A stretch of DNA of 64,000 nt. Origin: Rhizobiaceae bacterium (GTDB lineage: Bacteria; Pseudomonadota; Alphaproteobacteria; Rhizobiales; Rhizobiaceae). Shown piece after piece: positions 33,398 to 43,389 of this stretch (the first letter of the stretch is position 1; each line of letters starts with the position of its first letter). Both the position numbers and the translations under genes were made by a program. A model generated the notes under the pieces. That model saw only the letters and a program-made list of their open reading frames with translations. It was not told the origin of the DNA and made no database searches. The stretch spans positions 682,001-746,000 of the forward strand of contig JAHBYW010000001.1 of NCBI GenBank assembly GCA_019635755.1, in the 5' to 3' direction.

Positions 33398-34832
33398 CGG
33401 GCCACTCGTACTCGCTGGCAGTGACGGTCGCCGCCGGGTCGTCCTGGCCGCGGACGACTCGGCTCTGCGGGAAGGCCTGAGGCCCGGGATGCCGCTGGCG
33501 AAGGCTCAGGTCCTAGTTCCCGGACTCAGCGTCGAGGAGGCGGACCAGCAGGGAGACATCGACGCACTGGAACGGCTCGCATTCTGGGCGTTGAGGTATT
33601 CGCCTGTAGTCGCGGCAGACGCGCCGGACGGCATCGTCATGGACATCGAGGGAGCCGCGCATCTCATGGGCGGCGAAGACGCGCTGGCACGTGACCTGGT
33701 CGAGAGGTTGTCCGAGACCGGATACGCCAGCCGGATAGCGATCGCAGATACCTGGGGTGCAGCGCATGCGATGGCTCGATTTGCCCGCGGTCCCATAACC
33801 CTCGTTGAGCCTGGTTGCCTGCGGCCCGAACTCTCGCCGCTGCCCATTGCTGCGCTGAGGTTGGACGCGCCCCTCGTGGAGGAGTTGCGTTCGATGGGGT
33901 TCGAGCAGGTCAGCGATCTTCTCACTCAGCCACGTGCTCCTCTGACGCTCCGCTTCGGTCCGCAACTGTGGCGGCGGATCGACCAGGCGCTCGGCGCGAC
34001 GTCAGAGCCTGTCGATCCTGTCCGCCCTGTGGACGTGGTGGAGGTCAGGCGCGCGTTCGCGGAACCATTCGGCGCTGCTGGAACGATCAAGCGCTACATC
34101 GGGCAGCTCGTAGACGACTTGTCCGCTCGTCTCGAGGAACGCGGCTTCGGCGCGCGCCGGCTCGATCTCGTTTGCCATCGTGTCGATGCCCGCCAGCAGG
34201 CTCTGCGAATCGGGACCGCGGCCCCTACCCGCGACGTGAAGCGGCTGGTCCGCATGCTGTCGGACAAGGTTGAGGAGATCGAACCTGGCTTTGGCATTGA
34301 AGTGATGGCATTGGCGGCCACGTGGGCGCAGCCGATTGCTCCGGCACAGGCGATTTCGTCACTGGTGGAGCCGGGCATACCGGATGTCTCAGACCTCGTC
34401 GACGTGCTTTCTAACAGGGTCGGGTCCGAACGGCTCTATCGTGTGGCGGCGGTGCAGAGCGACGTGCCAGAGCGCTCGGTAGAAAGGATTGCTCCGCTGT
34501 CGCCTGATCGCGCCGATACATGGACAGGGCGCTGGCCTCGACCGACACGTCTACTGGCTACCCCGGAACCCATCGAGACTGTCGCGCTGCTGCCGGACCA
34601 TCCGCCAGCGTCGTTCACGTGGCGTGGTATCCGGCGGCGCGTGAAGCGGGCAGACGGCCCAGAGCGCGTGTTTGGCGAGTGGTGGAGGCGGGATGCGGAG
34701 ACCAACGCGGTTCGGGACTATTTCCGGGTCGAGGATGAGGCGGGCGAGCGGTACTGGGTCTACCGCGCGGGTGACGGCGAGGATCCGGCCACCGGATCGC
34801 ACAGATGGTTCCTGCACGGTATATTCGGATGA
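33312..34832 (+). CDS. imuB: ImuB, Y-family polymerase-like mutasome subunit
   Basis: The 506-residue protein is a Y-family fold with [19 protein letters not shown] at the start, [12 protein letters not shown], and [20 protein letters not shown] in the palm. The catalytic acidic residues of active Y polymerases are not in place, as known for ImuB, which is a bridge to the beta clamp and DnaE2 rather than a polymerase. ATG 33312 lies inside imuA; the stop overlaps the start of dnaE2 by four bases. Confidence 0.93.
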   Translation: MTRVVSVFLPKWATDRHRRASGGVTRPADGPLVLAGSDGRRRVVLAADDSALREGLRPGMPLAKAQVLVPGLSVEEADQQGDIDALERLAFWALRYSPVVAADAPDGIVMDIEGAAHLMGGEDALARDLVERLSETGYASRIAIADTWGAAHAMARFARGPITLVEPGCLRPELSPLPIAALRLDAPLVEELRSMGFEQVSDLLTQPRAPLTLRFGPQLWRRIDQALGATSEPVDPVRPVDVVEVRRAFAEPFGAAGTIKRYIGQLVDDLSARLEERGFGARRLDLVCHRVDARQQALRIGTAAPTRDVKRLVRMLSDKVEEIEPGFGIEVMALAATWAQPIAPAQAISSLVEPGIPDVSDLVDVLSNRVGSERLYRVAAVQSDVPERSVERIAPLSPDRADTWTGRWPRPTRLLATPEPIETVALLPDHPPASFTWRGIRRRVKRADGPERVFGEWWRRDAETNAVRDYFRVEDEAGERYWVYRAGDGEDPATGSHRWFLHGIFG

Positions 34833-37800
34833 TCGCCCGATACGCCGAACTTCAGGTCACATCCCACTGCTCGTTCCTCCGAGGTGCGTCGTCAGCCGAG
34901 GAACTCTTCGCCCAGGCGCACGCTTGCGGGATCGAGGCACTTGGCATCGTTGACCGCAATTCCCTGTCGGGCATCGTGCGGGCACACGAAGCGTCGAAGA
35001 CGACAGGGGTCAGGCTGATCGTTGGCTGCCGGCTCGATCTCGCTGACGGCATGTCGGTGCTGGTTTACCCGACCGACCGGACTGCCTATTCGCGCCTCTG
35101 CCGCCTTCTGTCCCTTGGGAAGAAGCGCGGCGGCAAGGCGAAGTGCACCCTCCACTGGGACGACGTCGTCGCATACTCTGAAGGACTTCTGGCAGTCCTC
35201 GTGCCGGACGAGGCCGACGACGAGACCGCGCTGAGGCTGCGCCGCCTTCGTGACGCCTTCCCCAAGCGCGCATACCTTGCCCTAACGCTTCGCCGCCGTC
35301 CAAACGACCAGCTGCGTCTCTACGACCTATCGCAGATGGCGCAGGCGCTCGGCGTACCGACGGTCGTCACGAACGACGTGCTCTTCCACGTGCCCGACCG
35401 CCGCATGCTGCAGGACGTCGTCACCTGCATCCGGCACAACGTCACCATCGACCAGCTCGGTGACCGCCGCGAGCGTCACGCTGACCGTTACTTGAAGCCT
35501 GCGGAGGAGATGCATCGGCTGTTCGCAAGGTATCCGGAGGCGCTGGCGCGGACGCTGGAGATCTCGGACCGCTGCCGCTTCTCGCTTGACGAGCTGAAAT
35601 ACCAGTATCCAGAGGAGCGCGACGACCCGACGATCTCCCCGCAGGAGACGCTCGAGAAGCTCACCTGGGAAGGTGCGGACATTCGTTATCCCGAGGGCGT
35701 TCCGGACAGCGTGCGAGCCGCCCTGAAGCACGAGCTCACGCTGATCGCGAAGCTTGAGTATGCGCCCTACTTCCTGACGGTGAACAGCATAGTCCGCTTC
35801 GCTCGCTCGCAGGACATTCTGTGCCAAGGCCGCGGATCGGCGGCCAATTCCGCAGTCTGCTACGTGCTGGGCATCACCTCGATCGATCCCGGCCGCAATG
35901 ACCTGCTTTTCGAGCGCTTCGTGTCCGAGGAGCGCAGGGAGCCGCCCGACATCGACGTCGACTTCGAGCACGAGCGGCGCGAGATCGTCATGCAGTGGAT
36001 TTTCGAGACCTACGGCCGGGACCGGGCGGCGCTCTGCTCGACCGTAATCCGCTATCGGACCAAGGGCGCGCTGCGCGACGTCGGCAAGGCGCTGGGGCTG
36101 ACCGAAGACCTGATCAAAGCGCTGTCGGGCCAGGTCTGGGGCTGGTCCGAGGAAGGCGTGACTGACGAGCAAGTCAGGGCAATGAACCTGAACCTCGGCG
36201 ACCGTCGTCTCAGGCTGGCACTCGACCTTGCCCGCCAGCTCATGGGCGCTCCGCGACACCTGTCGCAGCATCCTGGAGGCTTCGTCCTGACGCACGACCG
36301 CCTCGACGAGCTCGTGCCGATCGAGCCGGCCGCGATGGCTGACCGGCAGGTGATCGAGTGGGACAAGGACGACATCGACGCGCTGAAGTTCATGAAAGTC
36401 GACGTCCTCGCGCTCGGCATGCTGACCTGCATGAAGAAGGGTCTCGACCTCGTCGCCGAGCACAAGGGAGCGGTGTACGACCTTGCCAGCATTCCTGCTG
36501 AAGACCCGCGCACCTACGCGATGATCCGGAAGGCCGACACGTTGGGGACTTTCCAGATCGAAAGCCGCGCACAGATGTCGATGCTGCCGCGGCTGAAGCC
36601 GCGGACCTACTACGATCTTGTCGTGCAGGTAGCCATCATCCGCCCCGGCCCGATCCAGGGCGACATGGTCCACCCCTACCTGCGGCGGCGCGAAGGGCTC
36701 GAGCCTGTCCACTATCCGACCCCGGAGCTGGAGAAGGTGCTCGGCAAGACGCTAGGCGTGCCGCTTTTCCAGGAACAGGCGATGCGGGTAGCCATCGAAT
36801 GCGCGGGCTTCACGCCGGGCGAAGCCGACATGCTCCGCAAGAGCATGGCCACGTTCAAGTTCACGGGCGGAGTCAGCCGCTTCAAGGACAAGCTCATCGA
36901 CGGCATGGTCGAGCTCGGATACGACAAGGAGTTCGCCGAAAAGACATTTAGCCAGCTCGAAGGGTTCGGTTCGTATGGCTTCCCGGAAAGCCATGCCGCT
37001 TCCTTCGCGCTGATCGCCTACGCATCCGCTTGGCTGAAATGCTGGCATCCGGATGCCTTCTGCGCCGCCCTCCTCAACTCGCAGCCGATGGGCTTCTACG
37101 CACCCGCGCAAATCGTCCGCGATGCCGTCGCGCACGGGGTCGAGGTTCGTCCGGTATGCGTGAACGCCTCGCGATGGGACTGCACGCTGGAGGAGCTGGA
37201 CGACGGCCGCTTCGCTGTCCGGCTGGGCATGCGGATGACCAAGGGACTCGCGAACGCGCATGCGGCGCTGATCATCGCCAGGCGGGGTGAGGATTCCTTC
37301 ACGTCCGTCGACGACATGTGGCGCCGCGCAGGCGTTCCGGCCCACGCGCTCGAGCAGCTCGCAGAAGCCGATGCCTTCCGACCGTCTCTGGGGATCGCGA
37401 GACGGGAGGCGCTGTGGGCACTCAAGGGTCTTCGCGACGATCCCTTGCCACTGTTTGCTGCAGCGTCCAGGCGGGAAGAAGTAACCGTTGTCGAGCAGAT
37501 CGAGCCGGTCATGGACCTCAAGCCGATGACGGCGGGCGGCGAGGTCGTCTCCGATTACGGGCACACAGGGCTGACCCTGCGCCAGCACCCCGTCAGCTTC
37601 CTGCGGGCAGATCTCGCGCACCGGAAGCTCGTCACATGCGCGGAGGCGATGGGGTCGCGCGACCGCCGCTGGGTGGAAGCGGCAGGACTCGTGCTCGTGA
37701 GACAACGGCCGGGCAGCGCGAAGGGCGTGATGTTCATCACCATCGAAGACGAGAGCGGCATTGCGAACCTCGTGGTCTGGCCGAAAAAATTCGAAGAATT

Positions 37801-38086
37801 CCGGCGCGTGGTTCTGGGCGCAACGATGGTCGCGGTGCGCGGCCGCATCCAGCGCGAGGGAGACGTCGTTCACCTCGTGGCATACCAACTGACGGACATG
37901 TCGGACGCACTGGCTGGTATCGGCAGACGGGATGTCCCTTTCCCGCTTCCCCACGGGCGCGGCGACGAATTCCATCACGGCAGTCCTTCGCCCGACAGCC
38001 GGGAGCGGCCGCCGAAGGTCAGGGACATCTACATTCCCGACCTGCATATTGATCGGCTGAGGGTGATACCAAAGAATTTCAGGTGA
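34829..38086 (+). CDS. dnaE2: error-prone DNA polymerase DnaE2
   Basis: The 1085-residue protein is a C-family polymerase: N-terminal PHP domain ([22 protein letters not shown]), the polymerase active site [19 protein letters not shown] with its Asp pair, [10 protein letters not shown], and a C-terminal OB-fold region ([19 protein letters not shown]). DnaE2 performs SOS-induced lesion bypass and mutagenesis with ImuA and ImuB. The length (about 1080) fits DnaE2 and is shorter than replicative DnaE1. ATG 34829 overlaps the imuB stop. It is the last gene of the LexA-controlled operon. Confidence 0.96.
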   Translation: MIARYAELQVTSHCSFLRGASSAEELFAQAHACGIEALGIVDRNSLSGIVRAHEASKTTGVRLIVGCRLDLADGMSVLVYPTDRTAYSRLCRLLSLGKKRGGKAKCTLHWDDVVAYSEGLLAVLVPDEADDETALRLRRLRDAFPKRAYLALTLRRRPNDQLRLYDLSQMAQALGVPTVVTNDVLFHVPDRRMLQDVVTCIRHNVTIDQLGDRRERHADRYLKPAEEMHRLFARYPEALARTLEISDRCRFSLDELKYQYPEERDDPTISPQETLEKLTWEGADIRYPEGVPDSVRAALKHELTLIAKLEYAPYFLTVNSIVRFARSQDILCQGRGSAANSAVCYVLGITSIDPGRNDLLFERFVSEERREPPDIDVDFEHERREIVMQWIFETYGRDRAALCSTVIRYRTKGALRDVGKALGLTEDLIKALSGQVWGWSEEGVTDEQVRAMNLNLGDRRLRLALDLARQLMGAPRHLSQHPGGFVLTHDRLDELVPIEPAAMADRQVIEWDKDDIDALKFMKVDVLALGMLTCMKKGLDLVAEHKGAVYDLASIPAEDPRTYAMIRKADTLGTFQIESRAQMSMLPRLKPRTYYDLVVQVAIIRPGPIQGDMVHPYLRRREGLEPVHYPTPELEKVLGKTLGVPLFQEQAMRVAIECAGFTPGEADMLRKSMATFKFTGGVSRFKDKLIDGMVELGYDKEFAEKTFSQLEGFGSYGFPESHAASFALIAYASAWLKCWHPDAFCAALLNSQPMGFYAPAQIVRDAVAHGVEVRPVCVNASRWDCTLEELDDGRFAVRLGMRMTKGLANAHAALIIARRGEDSFTSVDDMWRRAGVPAHALEQLAEADAFRPSLGIARREALWALKGLRDDPLPLFAAASRREEVTVVEQIEPVMDLKPMTAGGEVVSDYGHTGLTLRQHPVSFLRADLAHRKLVTCAEAMGSRDRRWVEAAGLVLVRQRPGSAKGVMFITIEDESGIANLVVWPKKFEEFRRVVLGATMVAVRGRIQREGDVVHLVAYQLTDMSDALAGIGRRDVPFPLPHGRGDEFHHGSPSPDSRERPPKVRDIYIPDLHIDRLRVIPKNFR

Positions 38087-38150
38087 ACATGGTTGTCAGC
38101 ACTCGCCCTGGTCGAGTTCCCCCATGACGGTCATGCTTGGTTCACGAGGA

Positions 38151-38588
38151 CTAAAGTCGCTGAAGGATGTCACGCTGAGTAGCGATGCACAATTTCAAGC
38201 GGACTGGTGTGGAAACCTGGCGCCTATAACGTGCTGCAAGGGCCAATGCTTCGCGGGAAGCGACGGGATCCAAATTAAGCTGTTCCGCTGAAAGCCCTGC
38301 AAGACGATGGCCAAGTACCACGTCAGCTGCGCTGAAGCCTTCCGCGTTCGACAATCGCGCTCTGTCTGGATCAAGTGCAGCAACTTCCACAATAGCTTCG
38401 AGAGCCGCCGCAAGTCGCGCCCGGCGGACCGTACTACGAGCATGCGCAAGAACCGGATTCGATTTTCGAGATCGAGGTTGCGGAGCTAGGGAGTAATGGG
38501 GAGACGGATTTCGGGTCACGCTTTCGGGGTCCGTCCCGAGAGCGCGGTCAGGCGGTCCTGAACCCGAGCCGTCCCTGCGACCTCCCAC
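38151..38588 (-). CDS. uncertain hypothetical protein
   Basis: A frame of up to 145 residues ends at 38151. Its last 100 residues look coding in composition (VRRARLAAALEAIVEVAALDPDRARL, GFSAADVVLGHRLAGL), but the longest start lies inside the next gene in another frame and there is no good ATG or GTG nearer, so the true start is unclear. It lies at the supposed left edge of the Rep element, downstream of dnaE2 and convergent with it. I do not recognise it; it may be a truncated gene. Confidence 0.35.
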   Translation of the reverse strand: MGGRRDGSGSGPPDRALGTDPESVTRNPSPHYSLAPQPRSRKSNPVLAHARSTVRRARLAAALEAIVEVAALDPDRARLSNAEGFSAADVVLGHRLAGLSAEQLNLDPVASREALALAARYRRQVSTPVRLKLCIATQRDILQRL

Positions 38589-38887
38589 AGGTCCCTCCGG
38601 CGAAGACGGTCCTTGAGCTTCGCCGCAGCTTCCCGCCGGTCGAATCCCTTCTCGACGAGCAGGTCGACGGCAGCCGCGACGATGGCGACCGCAGCCCTCT
38701 TGTAGCCCGAGGACTCGTCACGCGCGGCGTCGACATACGCTGTCGCAGCGGCCGCAAGCGCCACGTCCACGGCGCTGGCCTCCGGACGGCCCCGCGTTCC
38801 GGATGCACCCCGGAGCGCGTTCTCCGACCGCCAGCGGGCGACACGGGCCTGCTCGACTTCGTTGACTGGATCAGGCTTCCTCGGCAC
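38516..38887 (-). CDS. hypothetical protein of the Rep element
   Basis: The 123-residue product is Ala/Arg-rich and helical (VDVALAAAATAYVDAA, AVAIVAAAVDLLVEKGFDRREAAAKLKDRLRRR). I do not recognise a family. The start MPRKPDPVNEVEQARVARW has basic and acidic ends, typical of small DNA-associated plasmid proteins. Next to it on the same strand is a second small protein (38959-39354) and between them an inverted repeat, 38899-38928, that could be its operator. Confidence 0.55.
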   Translation of the reverse strand: MPRKPDPVNEVEQARVARWRSENALRGASGTRGRPEASAVDVALAAAATAYVDAARDESSGYKRAAVAIVAAAVDLLVEKGFDRREAAAKLKDRLRRRDLWEVAGTARVQDRLTALSGRTPKA

Positions 38888-38898
38888 CCCGGTTCTCC

Positions 38899-38928
38899 GT
38901 TCTACGAGCGCGTACTACGAGCTGTAGA
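38899..38928. repeat. dyad with internal direct repeat, possible operator
   Basis: TTCTAC (38899-38904) and GTAGAA (38923-38928) are inverted copies. Inside, CTACGAGC occurs twice, 13 bases apart. The 12-base string CGTACTACGAGC (38910-38921) is also found at 38430-38441, so the site exists twice around the small minus-strand genes. Such a layout suits a repressor controlling those genes. Confidence 0.45.
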
Positions 38929-38958
38929 ATCCGGGTCCAACCTGCAAGGGACAAAGCT

Positions 38959-39354
38959 TCAGGATGATTTGAGACCGGTCGCAGGCGACGTGAGCAGCTT
39001 CGGCTTCAGCGCACCGGACCGCGCCCGCTGCGTCACCTTCATCGGCAGCCCCGTCTTGCCAGGAAACGCAAGCAGGAGGGCGTTGCGGACCTGCGCCGCT
39101 CCGGGACCATCGACGGCCAGGATCATCAGGGCGGCGTCCGCGAGAGCGTCCCGGACCGCGGCCGCCGTCGGCTCCGTGCGGCCTGCCTCCGAAGCCTGGC
39201 GCTGGCGCTCTCGGGACCGGGCTTTCGCGTCGCGCATGTACGCCCGGCCCGCCTCCGGCTCCATGTCCCGGACCGCCTCCGGCTTCCCGGCCTTGCCAGC
39301 TGTCAGGCTCTCGTAGAGCCTCAGGACCGCCTCGTCCTGGGTCATCGTTCGCAT
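38959..39354 (-). CDS. hypothetical protein of the Rep element
   Basis: The 131-residue protein starts MTQDEAVLRLYESL (from an upstream ATG, MRTMTQ) and is highly charged and helical (RDAKARSRERQRQASEAG, then AAAVRDALADAALMILAVDGPG). No family is recognised. It lies next to the origin-like region and is read away from the Rep gene; small charged proteins in this place on plasmids are often copy-number or partition factors, but that is only a possibility here. Confidence 0.55.
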   Translation of the reverse strand: MRTMTQDEAVLRLYESLTAGKAGKPEAVRDMEPEAGRAYMRDAKARSRERQRQASEAGRTEPTAAAVRDALADAALMILAVDGPGAAQVRNALLLAFPGKTGLPMKVTQRARSGALKPKLLTSPATGLKSS

Positions 39355-39654
39355 CGTCGTATCTCCCCTCCCGGCATCGTCGCCTTCAGGAAGGGTGTGT
39401 CTGTCGGCGGATCGGCAGCCACGTCAAACAGAAATCGTTTCGAGCTCCAACGGAGTCCGGCCCACCCTTGGGATGCCCTCTCGCGGGGGCCGGAGCCTGG
39501 AGGCTGGGGATGGGAGCCAGTCCTCGGACAGGGGGAAGGATTCGAAGACGGACAACCACAGGCAAGGCGAAGCGATGACAGGTGGGAGGGTGGAGGGAGG
39601 CACGGCAGGACCAGCGCGCAGCGCCACGGCATGGCCCAACTTCAGGGATGCCCA

Positions 39655-40063
39655 ACCCCGGATTCAAGGAGCCCAACGGCCCCCTTCGGGAGCCTTTCGG
39701 CGTCAGCGCGGGCGACCCCGGATTCAGGGGCTGAAAACGGTCGATTCCTACCTGCTGGGAATCAGGGGTCGGCCGGGGCGGCGGGATGGCACGGAAACGC
39801 CCGTCCTGCCTCGATCTGTCAACTGGCTTCCGAACCCGTATTCCGTAAATTTCGGGTCGGCCAAAAATCTTTCAAACCCGTATTCCGCGTTCTTTACCCA
39901 TGCTCCGCGAGGCATGGGGTCAGGAGGCCTGAATCTTTCGGACCCACGGCGTAGGATGCGTGGGTCGAATCCCTTTTTTTCCAACGGGTTGAGCGTCTCG
40001 AACCCATGCGTCCGCCTTCATGGGTTCGTGTCTTGCGGACCCATGGCAGGAAAATCATGGGTT
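39655..40063. repeat. putative replication origin with repeats and four ACCC-type dyads
   Basis: Two direct repeats ACCCCGGATTCA start at 39655 and 39715 (60 bases apart); AACCCGTATTCCG occurs at 39833 and 39875. Then four hairpin-like dyads of one design follow: ACCCATGC (39896) with GCATGGGG (39912); GACCCACG (39941) with CGTGGGTC (39959); CGAACCCATG (39999) with CATGGGTTCG (40019), ten perfect bases; GACCCATG (40038) with CATGGGTT (40056). Loops are 8-10 bases in every case. All carry the core ACCC/GGGT. The region sits 57 bases before the Rep start and no gene explains it, so iteron-type origin with autoregulation is the natural reading. Confidence 0.6.
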
Positions 40064-40119
40064 CAGGACTTGTCCCGGTCCGCCGACCGACAAAACATCG
40101 GTTTAGGAGAGCGAAGAAG

Positions 40120-41739
40120 ATGATGTTCGCAACGAAGGTGAGGCCGCCGGTCCGGCACGACGCAAAGACCGAGGACGGTCTGTTCCGCCCCCACAAGAGG
40201 GGTGACATCGGGGAGGCCCTGGCGAAGAAGGGCGCCCTGCAGATCGTCGCCCCCGAGAGCCCGCGCCCTGCGGAAATGCTGGCCGACGTCGAGGTCAGGG
40301 AGGTCGAGGGCCAGCGCCTGACGGCGGATGACGCGGCGCTCCACGAGCTGCTCCTGAGCCACGCCTACGCTGGCGACAGGTCTATGCCCGACGTCATGCA
40401 TTCCTTCCCGGTCGGCGACGCCGTGCGCTATCTCGGCAGCCGGGCCGAACGCGAGGACATCTGGGCTTCGCTTCGCCGCCTCAAGTCGACGACCGTCTCC
40501 TACGGCGCGGCCGGCGGCCGCCGCTACGGGAACGTATCCCTTCTGGAGTGGTGGTCGGAGACGGTCGAGGACGAGGACGTCATCCGCTACCGCCTGCCTG
40601 CGCCGCTCAGGGACCTGCTGGGGAGCCAGCCCCGCTATGCGTACCTCGAGCTGGCGGCCCTGCCGTCGATGTCGAGCAAGTACAGCCTGAGGCTCTACAA
40701 ACGCCTCGCACTCGAAGCGTCCGAACGGAAGTGGGCGGCCGGGCAGGACAATACCTTCCGCCTGTCGCCGACCCCGTCGGAGTTCGCGGGCTGGGTCGGC
40801 TACCCCCTCGAGGCCGACGGCACCGTCCGGGCAGGCAAGCTGCGCGAGCGCGTCCTCGACAAGATCGACGAGGACTTCGCCGGGGTCCGGGCCTTCGGCT
40901 TGACCGTCACGCCTCGCCGGGGATCGGGGCGCGGCGCCCCGCTGGTCGCCATCGACCTGGACGTCACGCTGCGCGCCCCCGACCCCCGCACGGTCCGGTG
41001 CTTTTTCAATCCCAACACGGACCCGCTCCGCCCCGGCGACAAGGACATTGAACGCTTCCGGATCGATTCGAGGACGATGCGCCGCGCCCACAAGGTTTTC
41101 GGCTCCGCCCTGAGGACGATCCACGCCCGGGACTACGGCGACCTCTGGCAGATCGCGCTCAACGAAGCGATGTCTGGCGAGCCGCTGACCGACGGCTACG
41201 CGACCCGTCCGACCCGCGGCCGGTCTTTGCTCGCCACCGTGGACTCGCGCGGCGCGCCCTACGCAGCGTGGGCGCTGTTCGAGCAGGAAGCACAGGACCC
41301 GGACTTGCGCCAGATTTCCTTCGACGACAGGGGCCGCTACCTCGCAGCCGAGAAGGCCGCGCACGAAGCACGCTACGAGCGTCTCGGCGACGAGGCTCCC
41401 CGCGGCGTCCGCAAGAAGGCGGCCCCGGTCATCGTCGACGAAGAGGCAGGCACCCCGCCGCCGCAGCCGTCGCGCCCGGTTCCAGAGATGACGCTCGAAG
41501 ACTGCAACGCCGTGGTCCTGACCGTCGATCCGGCATGCGGGAACCTTGAGGTCGATGACATCGGCACGTGGGCTGCGAAGCACACTTACACGGGGGACCG
41601 CCACGTCGATCTCCTCCTGCGCTTCGGCAGCCACGCTCACGAGACCTGGCGGGTCGGCCGCTTCCCGGTGTCGGAGGAGGACATCGACGCGATCCTGCGG
41701 CGCTTCCGGACTGCCCTGGACATCGAGGAGTACGAGTGA
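40120..41739 (+). CDS. Rep_3-type plasmid replication initiator
   Basis: ATG 40120 (TTAGGAGAGCG ribosome site; in-frame Met at 40006 lies inside the dyads and is unlikely) gives a 539-residue protein. The N-terminal part has the winged-helix Rep signature: LPAPLRDLLGSQ, YAYLELAALPSMSSKYSLRLYKRLALEAS, FAGWVGYP and IDEDFAGVRAFGLTVTPRRGSG. A long C-terminal half (after about residue 300) is unlike known initiators and carries DLWQIALNEAM and RRFRTALDIEEYE. Rep_3 proteins bind iterons to start plasmid replication and repress their own gene. An initiator this long in an integrated element suggests the element can replicate when excised. The next gene overlaps its stop by one base. Confidence 0.8.
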   Translation: MMFATKVRPPVRHDAKTEDGLFRPHKRGDIGEALAKKGALQIVAPESPRPAEMLADVEVREVEGQRLTADDAALHELLLSHAYAGDRSMPDVMHSFPVGDAVRYLGSRAEREDIWASLRRLKSTTVSYGAAGGRRYGNVSLLEWWSETVEDEDVIRYRLPAPLRDLLGSQPRYAYLELAALPSMSSKYSLRLYKRLALEASERKWAAGQDNTFRLSPTPSEFAGWVGYPLEADGTVRAGKLRERVLDKIDEDFAGVRAFGLTVTPRRGSGRGAPLVAIDLDVTLRAPDPRTVRCFFNPNTDPLRPGDKDIERFRIDSRTMRRAHKVFGSALRTIHARDYGDLWQIALNEAMSGEPLTDGYATRPTRGRSLLATVDSRGAPYAAWALFEQEAQDPDLRQISFDDRGRYLAAEKAAHEARYERLGDEAPRGVRKKAAPVIVDEEAGTPPPQPSRPVPEMTLEDCNAVVLTVDPACGNLEVDDIGTWAAKHTYTGDRHVDLLLRFGSHAHETWRVGRFPVSEEDIDAILRRFRTALDIEEYE

Positions 41740-42344
41740 TGACTGCCCCCAACATCCTTGCGCGCAAGCGGATTGAGGCCGCTGCCGGACCGGTCCCCCT
41801 GGCGCTGCCGACCGACGTCCAGCCCGGCCTCCGGTTCCTCCTGTCGCAGGAAGCCCGGGACGAGGCGTTGGCCCTGTACCGTCTCCTGCGCGAGGACCTG
41901 TGGCGCAGGGAAGGCTGGCTGGCAGGGTGGATGACGCGCCGCATGCCGACCGAGTGCCCGAACATGATGCGAGCCGACGAGGCGCTGCGGGGCCTGCTGA
42001 CGGACGCGCTCCGGCACGTCGCCGCGCATCCGACGATCCCGGCGTGGTGGCTGTCGGTAGCCGTGGGCGTCGCGAACGGCCGTCCGGACAGACTGCGCGA
42101 GTCCTGCGAGACGATCCTTGCCTGGCGGCCCGCGGGCGCTGCCCCCGTGGCCGACGACGAGGGCGGAGACAGGCTCTGGCACGAGCGCCTCGTCGTCCGG
42201 CAGACCGTTGCGGGGCAGCGGGGGCGTGGGCGCTGGGCAGCGGACTGGGACCAGACCGACGACGAGGCGCTGGCCGAGCAGGAAGGATTCGATTTCAGCC
42301 AGTTGCGGCCGACCGGGGAGGTCAGCACGGAGATCCCCTTCTGA
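41739..42344 (+). CDS. hypothetical protein coupled to the Rep gene
   Basis: The 201-residue product starts at ATG 41739, which shares a base with the Rep stop (TGATG). It has Trp-rich helices (LRFLLSQEARDEALALYRLL, LWRREGWLAGWMTRR) and an acidic end with DFSQL. No family is recognised. Because it is translated from the Rep messenger, it may be a replication or copy-number partner. Confidence 0.6.
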   Translation: MTAPNILARKRIEAAAGPVPLALPTDVQPGLRFLLSQEARDEALALYRLLREDLWRREGWLAGWMTRRMPTECPNMMRADEALRGLLTDALRHVAAHPTIPAWWLSVAVGVANGRPDRLRESCETILAWRPAGAAPVADDEGGDRLWHERLVVRQTVAGQRGRGRWAADWDQTDDEALAEQEGFDFSQLRPTGEVSTEIPF

Positions 42345-42528
42345 GGCCCGGGTTGACGCCTTGGTCCACGACGCCGTATCGATCGCGAATTGTTAGATCT
42401 CCCCGGGCTATGGTGCCTGGGAACTGGAGACGACCGACCATGAGGACCCTCTCGATACGAATAGCCGCCTGACCGCTGGCCGCGCTTGCGGCCGGCCCGC
42501 CTACGCTATCGTCTCGAGGAGTCCTCCA

Positions 42529-43113
42529 ATGTCGTTCACGACCAAGCGCTACATCGCCGACCTTCACCTCGGCCACGTTTCCATCATCGCCAATTGCAAC
42601 CGCCCGTTCCTCTCGACCGACGAGATGGACGCTGAGATCGTGCGGCGCTGGAACGCCGTCGTCGGAAAGGACGACCTGACCTACATCCTTGGCGACTACG
42701 GCCGCCCCGGAAAGGATGTCCTTGCTTTCCGTAGACTCTTCCATTCGCTGGCGGGGAGGAAGGTGCTCATCCTTGGCAACCACGATGTCGACAGCAAGGG
42801 ACAGGTCCTGCCCGAGATCGCGCGCCTGCCTTGGGCGGCCCCGCCGACGCACCTGCTCGAGACCAAGGACGGCGGCAGGCGGGTGATCCTCAGCCACTAC
42901 GCCATGCGCGTCTGGCCCGCCAGCCACTACGGCAGCGTGCATTTTTTTGGCCACAGCCACGGCAGGCTGCCCGGGGTCGGGCTGTCCCGGGACGTGGGCG
43001 TCGACATGCCCGACGTCGCCTTCACTCCGCGAACGTACGTGGAGCTGACGCGGGGGTGGGACTTCTCGCCACGGACCGAGATGACGGCAGAGCTTGATGG
43101 ATGCGCGCCGTGA
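42529..43113 (+). CDS. calcineurin-like metallophosphoesterase
   Basis: The 194-residue protein has the family metal ligands in order: IADLHLGH (D-x-H), GDYGRPG, GNHDVD, ILSHYAM and FFGHSHG. These phosphoesterases hydrolyse phosphomono- or diesters, often nucleotides; the short form here is of the phage/plasmid type. It is followed by a gene overlapping it by 13 bases. In this element it could act in nucleotide or RNA 2',3'-phosphate clearance, but the substrate is unknown. Confidence 0.88.
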   Translation: MSFTTKRYIADLHLGHVSIIANCNRPFLSTDEMDAEIVRRWNAVVGKDDLTYILGDYGRPGKDVLAFRRLFHSLAGRKVLILGNHDVDSKGQVLPEIARLPWAAPPTHLLETKDGGRRVILSHYAMRVWPASHYGSVHFFGHSHGRLPGVGLSRDVGVDMPDVAFTPRTYVELTRGWDFSPRTEMTAELDGCAP

Positions 43114-43388
43114 GGACCGTTATCTGCACCGCCTGCGGCTGGGCGTCCTGGGCGGTCACGCGGGAGTATGCCGAGCGCGCGGTCGAGGGGTTCAACGCCG
43201 TCAACGACGGGGCCAACGACGAATGGCGGGAGGCATACGGCCGCCGGGCATCGCTCGACAGCTACGTCTGTATGCAGTGCGGCGGCGCGGCATTCCGGCC
43301 CGAGACCCCTGAGGACCGCATCGCGGACGGCGTGACCCTCAAGGCGGTCATCTGCGACGACCTCGCCGACAACCTCGAGGAGAGATGA
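43101..43388 (+). CDS. zinc-knuckle hypothetical protein
   Basis: The 95-residue protein contains ICTACGWA near the start and YVCMQCGGAAF at about residue 55: two CxxC pairs forming a probable zinc ribbon around a helical insert. It starts inside the metallophosphoesterase gene and is followed after one base by the next zinc-knuckle gene. No known family. Confidence 0.6.
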   Translation: MRAVRTVICTACGWASWAVTREYAERAVEGFNAVNDGANDEWREAYGRRASLDSYVCMQCGGAAFRPETPEDRIADGVTLKAVICDDLADNLEER

Positions 43389-43389
43389 C

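Noticed and set aside
38107-38124. CCTGGTCGAGTTCCCCCA right after dnaE2, similar to the tRNA-Gln T arm and acceptor
   Set aside because: It matches only in pieces with a large gap and lacks the T loop, so chance is more likely than a left attachment site.
39395-40123. Long open frames on both strands across the origin-like region
   Set aside because: They translate the repeats and dyads, have no ribosome site and no recognised product; high GC alone keeps them open.
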